A stretch of 11,741 bases of DNA from UBA2336 sp037443645 (GTDB lineage Bacteria; Bacteroidota; Bacteroidia; Cytophagales; Cyclobacteriaceae): the NCBI GenBank assembly GCA_037443645.1, contig JBBINY010000067.1:1-11741 (forward strand), in the 5' to 3' direction. Position numbers and translations under genes: made by a program. A model generated the notes under the pieces. That model worked only from the letters and a program-made list of their open reading frames with translations, ran no database searches and was not told the DNA's origin. Below, in pieces: positions 6,836-11,741 of this stretch (positions within the stretch are counted from its first letter, which is position 1; each line of letters begins with the position of its first letter).

Positions 6836-6950
6836 GGGTATTACTTCGTTACAACAATTCACCCCTGCACACCTTGCTGACCGGTCGCCCGGGAGGGCAG
6901 TTGGTGAGGGGGCTCCGGAGGGGGTGTATTCAGTGTTAATTTTAACTCTT

Positions 6951-7163
6951 ATGAAAAATTTCAAAAAGACATTTGCGGGTTGCGCCTTAGTAATAGGATG
7001 TGTATTCATCTGGTCAATTAGCTCAATGGCGGCTTGCCCAACAACAGATTGTACTACCGATTGTGGGAGCAGCGGAAGCGGTTGCCAGATCACTCAGTAT
7101 GATGAGAATGGTAACCTTTGCTCAACAACGCAGTGCCACGGAAAGCGGGGCGCAATTCAGTAA
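6951..7163 (+). CDS. Secreted Cys-rich small peptide of cassette C
   Basis: The start is ATG 6951, right after the leader and its AT-rich spacer, giving 70 residues. A longer frame from 6924 only adds codons read from the leader end and is rejected. MKNFKKTF and a hydrophobic core (LVIGCVFIWSI) form a Sec signal peptide with a probable cleavage after SSMA or SSMAA. The mature part of about 42 residues contains six cysteines, spaced CPTTDCTTDC, GCQ, LCSTTQC, and is rich in Thr, Gly and Ser. It ends in basic residues (HGKRGAIQ). Six cysteines in so short a chain suggest disulfide bonds in the periplasm or outside the cell. Apart from the signal peptide it hardly resembles the peptides at 578 and 10017, although its leader is nearly identical. 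A 12-bp hairpin follows the stop. Not recognised as a known family; function unknown. Confidence 0.7.
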   Translation: MKNFKKTFAGCALVIGCVFIWSISSMAACPTTDCTTDCGSSGSGCQITQYDENGNLCSTTQCHGKRGAIQ

Positions 7164-7176
7164 TTTTTTTGAAATT

Positions 7177-7207
7177 GAATGATGGAGATCCCTTGTCTCC
7201 ATCATTC
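7177..7207 (+). terminator. Hairpin between peptide and lipoprotein of cassette C
   Basis: GAATGATGGAGA (7177-7188) pairs perfectly with TCTCCATCATTC (7196-7207) around a 7-nt loop, between the peptide stop and the next ATG. There is no U tract after it (TACTTAGG), so it may be a weak terminator, an RNA-stability element or an attenuator. Confidence 0.55.
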
Positions 7208-7221
7208 TACTTAGGTAAACT

Positions 7222-8301
7222 ATGCGCAAGTTAAATTTGCTTCTTTCAGTATATGCTTTTGCCTTAGGAATGATTTTTTTTTCTGGGTGCAAAAAAGGAT
7301 TTTTTGAGGTGGATAAAAAATTCAACCATGAATCATTTAAAGAGCATAAATTTCTCAAAGGAGCCAAATTGGATTTGGGAACACTGTTATCTCCAATTCA
7401 GATATTTTTTCAAGACTCGTTATTGTTTATCACAACCCACGGCCTTCAACATAATATTTCAGTTTATAACCAGCGCAAAGAATACTTACGTATTGGCAAT
7501 ATAATACCTGTTGGAGCGGGTCCCCATGAATTACTTTCTGTTGTACGAGTAGATTTTAATTCTGATAAAACCTTTTGGGCTCACGATATGACGATTGCTC
7601 GACTGACAAAATTCAACCTGGTAATAGAAAAGGACACCATCTATGCAACAGCTACAGGAGGCTTAACGTTAAAGTGGCCCGTTATGAATTCTTTTTGGGT
7701 AAATAATGGAACGCTAGGCACAACAACATATGAGATTAAACCTCTAAAACGCTTTTATGTATACGATAGCCTCGGTAATAAGAAAGAAGAGGCAGGTGAT
7801 TATCCTGTGTATGAAAGGGACATACCTCCAACCGCAGCTGTGGAAGTCTACAATGGCTGGGTTAGTGTTCATCCAGATAGGAGTAGATTTGTATTGGCCT
7901 ATGAATTTACCGACTTGATTGAGTATTATGATTCAGAATTCAAGTTGCTTAAGCGTATACAAGGCCCCCATAATTTTTTGCCGGAGTTTGAGTTGAAGCA
8001 GCGTGGGAATAGTGTGGCCATGGTACGTAGATTTGATTTGACCAGATTTGCATATCAAAGGGCAGTCTCCAACGATAGCTTGATATTCTTACTGTATGCA
8101 AATGGGGAGACTGTTTCAAAAGAAGATGACCAGGAGGAGGCTGCACACTTTAACTTTATTGTAGTAATTGATTGGGATGGCAATCCTTTGTATTTGTTAG
8201 AACTTGACCATGCTGTGATTTCAATTGCAGTTGATTGGAAGAAACGGATGATTTATGGATTAAACAGGATCGAATCGGAGGTTTATGCATTTCCTTTTTA
8301 G
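7222..8301 (+). CDS. BF3164/TolB-like beta-propeller lipoprotein of cassette C
   Basis: This 359-residue protein starts at ATG 7222, 14 nt after the hairpin. The signal peptide MRKLNLLLSVYAFALGMIFF leads into a lipobox FSGC with the acylated Cys at residue 23, followed by KK. The GxGPxE-like element is PVGAGPHEL (96-104). Close to the end, VVIDWDGNPLYLLELDHAV and SIAVDWKKRMIYGL match the end of the protein at 2360, so the two are paralogues of the BF3164/TolB-like propeller lipoprotein family. Repeated strand pairs of the type FYVYDSLGN and IEYYDSEFKLLKRI fit propeller blades. Enzyme motifs are absent. The gene directly downstream (8434) encodes another propeller lipoprotein, so cassette C has two. 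Expression probably depends on transcription passing the upstream hairpin. Function unknown. Confidence 0.75.
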   Translation: MRKLNLLLSVYAFALGMIFFSGCKKGFFEVDKKFNHESFKEHKFLKGAKLDLGTLLSPIQIFFQDSLLFITTHGLQHNISVYNQRKEYLRIGNIIPVGAGPHELLSVVRVDFNSDKTFWAHDMTIARLTKFNLVIEKDTIYATATGGLTLKWPVMNSFWVNNGTLGTTTYEIKPLKRFYVYDSLGNKKEEAGDYPVYERDIPPTAAVEVYNGWVSVHPDRSRFVLAYEFTDLIEYYDSEFKLLKRIQGPHNFLPEFELKQRGNSVAMVRRFDLTRFAYQRAVSNDSLIFLLYANGETVSKEDDQEEAAHFNFIVVIDWDGNPLYLLELDHAVISIAVDWKKRMIYGLNRIESEVYAFPF

Positions 8302-8433
8302 GCGGTAGTTATTTTTATGCAAGCCCTTGCGCATAAGCAATACCGGCAACACCACCAACAGAACAGACAAAGCCAGCCCATTTACTGAGTGGGAGTGTTT
8401 AACTTAAAGTTAAAATCAGGTAAGAATATTTGC

Positions 8434-9552
8434 ATGAGAGTATTCATTCCGTGTGTTTTGATTATGGTTTCCTGTACGGTTAGTTCCGTGAATGAAAAGA
8501 AGATCATTCATACAATAAGATTACTGGATAATTTTAATCAGCATGTCTTGTTGAGTGATTTAATTACGATGGACAGTATCAAAATAATTGATCCTGGTTC
8601 CTATCATCAGTTTGGCGAAATACAACAGTTTGTAATGGCAGATAAGAGGTTGATACTTCACACCTCCTCCCCATCATCCGTAACGGTTCTGAATCAGGCA
8701 TGTGAAATAGAAGTTCAGCTGGTCCCTGATTATGAGATAAAGGAGATTACGGCCATTGATGTTTTCAATGACCAAGTTTATGTTCTGGATCGGTCATCTT
8801 TTACAATTTTCAAGTTGAGCTATTCGCTAACGGTCATGGAAAAATTCAAGATACCCGTATTTGCCCAGTCGTTTAAAATACTTGACCCGGAAAAAGTTGC
8901 ATTATATACTGGAAATGAGGTTACCGAGCACAATTCGGGGAAACTGATACTATATAATTATTCGGATAAAAAAATTACTGGCGATTATATTTCTATATCG
9001 GAGAAGCAGCGCAAGTATTTCAATTTTTTTACGACTTATCATTTTCCGGTGTTTGATGGCAGATTAATGTTTTGGGACAGTTCAATGAACGAATTTTTTG
9101 AGATTGATAGGGGGATGCCTGAAGCCATTGTAAAACTAGATTACGGAAAAGATGGTCTGCCACCCGGATTTTATGGGACGGCTTCATTTGAGAATCCGGC
9201 AGAGTTTCTGTTTACGCTGCGGAAACAACATTATGCCTTCAGGCATTTCAGGGTAATGGCAAATGATAATTTTTTGTTAATCACTTTTGAAAAAAGAGGA
9301 GATTTTCTTACCTGTATCTACAATAAAGAGACTGGTCATTTGCTTACATTTTCAGAGATAAATGATGACATTTTAACGAATAAGAATTTAAGCGAAATCG
9401 AATTGTCGTTTTTTGCAACACTTTTAGATGAAGATTCTTTTGTGGCGCTCCTTCCCAATGAAATAATTGAAGGCATGGAATTTAGTAATCCTGTATTGCG
9501 TGAGGCTGCTCTTTCAAAATACAATGTTTTGATTTTTGGAAAAATAAAATAA
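8434..9552 (+). CDS. 6-bladed beta-propeller-type lipoprotein of cassette C
   Basis: I choose ATG 8434 (372 residues) over GTG 8389. It yields a short lipoprotein signal MRVFIPCVLIMVSC with lipobox MVSC (Cys 14), while the longer form puts 15 polar residues before it. The body shows repeating blade-like units: LITMDSIKIID, FVMADKRLILHT, AIDVFNDQVYVLD, then LMFWDSSMNEFFEID and AIVKLDYGKDGLPPGFY. The last element resembles the KxDFGKxxLPxxF segment seen in Bacteroidota 6-bladed beta-propeller lipoproteins, so I place it there with moderate confidence. It is a different branch from the BF3164-like gene in front, from which it is separated by 132 nt without a clear terminator; the two are probably co-transcribed. 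Its codon use is AT-rich like the other cassette genes. Ligand unknown. Confidence 0.65.
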   Translation: MRVFIPCVLIMVSCTVSSVNEKKIIHTIRLLDNFNQHVLLSDLITMDSIKIIDPGSYHQFGEIQQFVMADKRLILHTSSPSSVTVLNQACEIEVQLVPDYEIKEITAIDVFNDQVYVLDRSSFTIFKLSYSLTVMEKFKIPVFAQSFKILDPEKVALYTGNEVTEHNSGKLILYNYSDKKITGDYISISEKQRKYFNFFTTYHFPVFDGRLMFWDSSMNEFFEIDRGMPEAIVKLDYGKDGLPPGFYGTASFENPAEFLFTLRKQHYAFRHFRVMANDNFLLITFEKRGDFLTCIYNKETGHLLTFSEINDDILTNKNLSEIELSFFATLLDEDSFVALLPNEIIEGMEFSNPVLREAALSKYNVLIFGKIK

Positions 9553-9747
9553 ATCTGGAATTCCTAAATGGTTTTTAAGGACCGCCTGAAATAATCAGGT
9601 TACACTTAATATATTGAAAGCTACCTCTATTTAGTTACATTCGAAGGTAACCTATCGGTTAAAATCCTCGCATACATTAAAGCATCGGAAGGCTATACCA
9701 TTGACACAACTTTTTTGGGAGCTTTCATCTTCAGACAATGCACTCAA
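9553..9747 (+). other. Intergenic stretch with a possible gene remnant
   Basis: A small hairpin CCTGA-AATAA-TCAGG (9583-9597) follows the lipoprotein gene and may be a weak terminator. From 9610 to the TGA at 9757-9759 one frame is open for 49 codons without any usual start codon. It reads like a protein (ESYLYLVTFEGNLSVKILAY, then IKASEGYTIDTTFLGAFIF) but matches nothing I recognise. It may be a leftover of an older gene truncated by the arrival of leader copy D, or chance. Confidence 0.3.
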
Positions 9748-9786
9748 CATGGTGTATGATTTCCCCCGGTTTTCAACAATTTTTTC

Positions 9787-9796
9787 GTGTGTGTGT
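9787..9796 (+). repeat. GT dinucleotide tract, 5 units
   Basis: Five GT units lie in the position where copies A and C have 9 and 8. Here the tract is followed by GCAG instead of ACAG. Confidence 0.9.
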
Positions 9797-9861
9797 GCAG
9801 AAGCTATAAAAACGTGGTTTTACCCTGCAGCGCAGTCGAAACCCGCAGTAGCCGGCCGTGT

Positions 9862-9900
9862 ATGAAAACCATAAAGATGGCCTTGCATAAAACCGGCTGA
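9862..9900 (+). CDS. Conserved upstream ORF MKTIKMALHKTG in leader copy D
   Basis: This 12-codon ORF is identical to the one at 6797. Evidence is limited to its presence in all three full-length leaders with ATG and TGA kept; no start signal is visible. Confidence 0.25.
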   Translation: MKTIKMALHKTG

Positions 9901-10016
9901 GGGTATTACTTCGTTACAACAATTCACCCCTGCACACCTTGCTGACCGGTCGCCCGGGAGACAGTTGGTGAGTGGCTCCGGAGGGGGTGGGTCTTTGAAT
10001 ACAAACCTTTAAAGTT

Positions 10017-10202
10017 ATGAAGTTAACTAAGAAAATTTTTGCTACTGTTGGAACTTTAGTTGTTTTCGGTTTGGCAATTTTCAGCCAGCCCGTAAAATCT
10101 TTTGCTTCATACAGGATTTTTGACGGAAATAAATGTGAAGGTACCGGGGGCAATTGCCTGCCCACTATTTGCGTTGGTCCGGGCTGTCCTCCTAATCAGT
10201 AA
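10017..10202 (+). CDS. Secreted Cys-rich small peptide of cassette D
   Basis: This 61-residue peptide starts at the ATG that follows the leader with an AT-rich spacer (CCTTTAAAGTT). MKLTKKIF, a hydrophobic core (TVGTLVVFGLAIF) and SQPVKSFA make a Sec signal peptide of about 30 residues. The mature part is about 31 residues with four cysteines (NKCEGTGGNC, TICVGPGC) and many Gly and Pro, ending PPNQ. It shares with the peptides at 578 and 6951 the N-terminal MK-K(I)F type, the signal peptide and the Cys-rich short tail, but the tail is unlike theirs. The high Gly/Cys/Pro content suggests a small disulfide-bonded or otherwise constrained secreted peptide. A 10-bp hairpin lies 29 nt after the stop, before the DUF4221-like gene. 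No family recognised; function unknown. Confidence 0.7.
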   Translation: MKLTKKIFATVGTLVVFGLAIFSQPVKSFASYRIFDGNKCEGTGGNCLPTICVGPGCPPNQ

Positions 10203-10231
10203 ATGTCCCTTGTAATTTTTTCAAAAATCCT

Positions 10232-10261
10232 CAGAACCCGGAACATCTATACCGGGTTCTG
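10232..10261 (+). terminator. Hairpin between peptide and lipoprotein of cassette D
   Basis: CAGAACCCGG (10232-10241) pairs perfectly with CCGGGTTCTG (10252-10261) around a 10-nt loop, followed by GTTTCTTGG, a broken T tract. It is likely a terminator or attenuator that lowers transcription into the lipoprotein gene. Confidence 0.65.
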
Positions 10262-10305
10262 GTTTCTTGGAATGGTTTATTTCGGCTGATTGAACTTACA
10301 AATTA

Positions 10306-11478
10306 ATGAATAGTTATCGTTTATTTTTGTTGTTGGCAGTGGTTTTGGAGTTAGTTTCGTGCTCCCAAAATACTCAGGAAGGGGATTATATTTTTGATCT
10401 GGTTGATGACGGAGAGTTACGATTACCTTTAGACAGCACTACTTCCAATATTTCCTTGTACATGCAACCTTTTATAGACAACGTTTCAGGAAAGGAGTTG
10501 CTGGTGTACATGAACCGCGATAAGCCTTCATTGCTTTTTTTTGACATCGAAAACAGTAGAATGTATAAAGAAATAGTCTTTCATGATCGCTACGGCCCGG
10601 ATGGTGTTGGCAGACCTTACGGAGCCTGCGCGGTAAGCATGGATTCTATATTCATCCTGTCCAAAACATACGAAGTAATTCTTGTCAATGGAAGCGCTAA
10701 AACCCAAAGGAAATACCGATTGCTTAAAGAAAACGAGCAGTACAACGAAAACACAGGTCTTATTGTGCCGGATGCTGTTTCATTGCCTTACTTCAACGAA
10801 GGCGAAAATGGGGATAGGTATTTGTATTTTGTTGTAAGCCCCGACCGGTTTCCATATAACAAAACTTATTATGAAGCCCACACAAGTTCTTGTCTTAATG
10901 TAAATACGGGTCAATACGTTTATTTTGGTTCTTATCCCTCAGCCATGAAAGGGAAAATATGGGGTGTAAGAGGTCCCAAGCATTCCCGAGCAATAAGCCC
11001 AAACGGTGAATTTGTATCCTCATTTGCAGTACATGATAGCCTGGTAGTATGGCGCTTTGGAAGTGAAAAGAAAATGACGTATTACGCTGGCACCCGCTAC
11101 AGAAAATCATATACCAAGCCCTTTGAAAACCCTGATGAAAGCCGGGATTTGAGCGGCTATGCCTTGCAAACGATATACTATGAAGGTTTATCCTATGACC
11201 CATACCGGCAGGTGTATTACAGACTTGCTTGCCTTCCTGTTGAAATAAAAGATGAAGATGGAAATATGAACGATATTTTTAACAAGCCTATCTCTGTAAT
11301 CATTCTGGACAAGGAGTTTAATATTATCGGGGAAACAAGACTTGCAGACAACACCTATCGGGTTTTCATGTTTTTTGTAGGAAAAGAGGGCTTATTCATC
11401 GCCAAGACCAATCCGCACAATCCAACTCTTGAGGAGGACTACCTGGTTTTTACACGCTTTAAACTTGTGAAACGTTGA
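10306..11478 (+). CDS. DUF4221-like lipoprotein of cassette D
   Basis: This 390-residue protein starts at ATG 10306, 44 nt after the hairpin. MNSYRLFLLLAVVLELVSC is a lipoprotein signal peptide with lipobox LVSC and the acylated Cys at residue 19. It is a paralogue of the protein at 843: both have a middle YDPYRQVYYR-type motif, then SVIILDKEFNIIGETRL, FFVGKEGLFIA and EDYLVFTRFKL at the C-terminus. Further visible blocks are DRYGPDGVGRP (the place where propeller lipoproteins have GxGP), YFVVSPDRFPYN and the aromatic-rich ALQTIYYEGLSYDPYRQVYY. The family is typical of Bacteroidota, its members are predicted exported propellers, and no biochemical function is established to my knowledge. Its stop overlaps the TTG start of the next lipoprotein gene by 3 nt, so the two are translationally linked in one transcript. 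Confidence 0.78.
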   Translation: MNSYRLFLLLAVVLELVSCSQNTQEGDYIFDLVDDGELRLPLDSTTSNISLYMQPFIDNVSGKELLVYMNRDKPSLLFFDIENSRMYKEIVFHDRYGPDGVGRPYGACAVSMDSIFILSKTYEVILVNGSAKTQRKYRLLKENEQYNENTGLIVPDAVSLPYFNEGENGDRYLYFVVSPDRFPYNKTYYEAHTSSCLNVNTGQYVYFGSYPSAMKGKIWGVRGPKHSRAISPNGEFVSSFAVHDSLVVWRFGSEKKMTYYAGTRYRKSYTKPFENPDESRDLSGYALQTIYYEGLSYDPYRQVYYRLACLPVEIKDEDGNMNDIFNKPISVIILDKEFNIIGETRLADNTYRVFMFFVGKEGLFIAKTNPHNPTLEEDYLVFTRFKLVKR

Positions 11479-11705
11479 TTGGAAGGCTGGAAATAGTATT
11501 CATTTTGATTCTTTGTGCATGTCAATTCACAAAAAAGGAAGGGGAAAAGATTGATCTGCTTTTTAAATCAATCAATTTGCCTGTTGATCAATCAAAAAGC
11601 AGGGCTGTTTTAATTATTCCGATCGATGGATGCCCGGGCTGCGTAACGTCAGCTCTTGAATTTGTCAGCAGTAATACTGATAAAGAATCACTCTTGTCCG
11701 AGTAA
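11475..11705 (+). CDS. Small lipoprotein with CPGC motif, probably truncated or frameshifted
   Basis: The frame starts at TTG 11475, overlapping the TGA of the DUF4221-like gene (TTGA), and no ATG is available. MIGRLEIVFILILCAC is a lipoprotein signal with lipobox LCAC. The following part holds RAVLIIPIDGCPGCVTSALE, a hydrophobic strand leading into CxxC and then a helix, as in thioredoxin-fold lipoproteins that often stand beside DUF4221 genes in Bacteroidota. The frame stops after 76 residues with TAA at 11703-11705, too early for a full thioredoxin-like domain. A neighbouring frame continues as ITLVRVKIGSTKQPSFLE to the end of the window, which looks like the next strand and loop of such a domain. 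A 1-nt loss near 11688 would explain this. A CxxC next to Cys-rich exported peptides suggests thiol chemistry, but this is inference. Confidence 0.5.
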   Translation: MIGRLEIVFILILCACQFTKKEGEKIDLLFKSINLPVDQSKSRAVLIIPIDGCPGCVTSALEFVSSNTDKESLLSE

Positions 11706-11741
11706 AGATCGGATCGACAAAACAACCGAGTTTTCTTGAAG

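Larger units (their letters stand above)
6677..6950 (+). repeat. Leader repeat, copy C (full length)
   Basis: The element has the same layout as copy A: ATGTAAG(A)TTT and an AT-rich tract, eight GT units (6716-6731), stem GGTTT/AAACC (6751-6755 with 6774-6778) around CTGC-AGC-GCAG, stem AGCCGG/CCGGCT (6785-6790 with 6828-6833), hairpin ACCGGTC-GCCC-GGGA-GGGC-AGTTGGT (6880-6905), and a G-rich segment. The hairpin pairs well here, with a GNRA-type loop (GGGA). Bases 6743-6895 are identical to 9808-9960 in copy D. The last 25 bases before the ATG differ from the other copies, so the conserved part ends at the G-rich segment. Inference: a structured leader RNA. Confidence 0.8.
9748..10016 (+). 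repeat. Leader repeat, copy D (full length)
   Basis: The layout is that of copies A and C: AT-rich tract, five GT units followed by GCA (9787-9796), stem GGTTT/AAACC (9816-9820 with 9839-9843), stem AGCCGG/CCGGCT (9850-9855 with 9893-9898) and ACCGGTCGCCCGGGAG (9945-9960). After 9960 it departs from copy C (GACAG for GGGCAG), which spoils the 3' arm of the third hairpin. The end, GAATACAAA-CCTT-AGTTATGA, agrees with copy A and not with copy C. So copy D looks like a mosaic: body as in C, exit as in A. Confidence 0.8.

Noticed and set aside
302..10016. CRISPR array or diversity-generating retroelement as explanation of the repeats
   Set aside because: The repeats are about 250 bp and kilobases apart, with genes between them, and there is no cas gene, reverse transcriptase or template/variable repeat pair.
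9914..10165. Antisense ORF over the end of leader copy D and the peptide gene
   Set aside because: It lies in a different frame from the other antisense leader ORFs and covers the real peptide gene on +, which has a clear signal peptide.

Overview
The window looks like chromosomal DNA of a Bacteroidota bacterium, most likely from the Cytophagales side of the phylum. The reasons are several lipoproteins of families largely confined to Bacteroidota (DUF4221-like, BF3164/TolB-like and 6-bladed beta-propeller lipoproteins), start codons without Shine-Dalgarno sequences, and TTG/GTG starts. The genus cannot be named from sequence reading alone.

Layout. 1-281 holds the 3' end of a TolC-type outer-membrane efflux gene (+). 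Four related cassettes, all on +, then follow, interrupted by one large RND efflux gene on -. Cassette A: leader repeat 302-577, secreted Cys-rich small peptide 578-760, terminator hairpin 775-823, DUF4221-like lipoprotein 843-2006. Cassette B is decayed: 5'-truncated leader 2030-2135, frameshifted peptide gene 2136-2313, BF3164-like lipoprotein 2360-3436. The RND permease (-) occupies 3461-6556 and converges on cassette B at a shared hairpin. Cassette C: leader 6677-6950, peptide 6951-7163, hairpin 7177-7207, BF3164-like lipoprotein 7222-8301, second beta-propeller lipoprotein 8434-9552. Cassette D: leader 9748-10016, peptide 10017-10202, hairpin 10232-10261, DUF4221-like lipoprotein 10306-11478, overlapping lipoprotein with a CPGC motif 11475-11705 (probably frameshifted or cut by the window end).

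The main point of interest is the cassette family. A DNA repeat of about 250-275 bp sits directly 5' of every small peptide gene. It has an AT-rich tract, a GT microsatellite of 9, 8 or 5 units, three conserved potential stem-loops and a conserved 12-codon upstream ORF. It is almost invariant (153 consecutive identical bases between copies C and D), whereas the peptides after it share only a signal peptide and a set of cysteines. A strong hairpin separates the peptide gene from the lipoprotein gene in each intact cassette. This looks like a family of cassettes for abundant secreted Cys-rich micropeptides, with a surface or periplasmic propeller lipoprotein expressed at a lower level by read-through. 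No function can be assigned from sequence. The peptides resemble the NVEALA-type small exported peptides of Bacteroidota in architecture only.

The efflux genes (TolC end and RND permease) have the more GC-rich, ordinary look of core genes. The cassette genes are visibly more AT-rich, which fits an accessory region.
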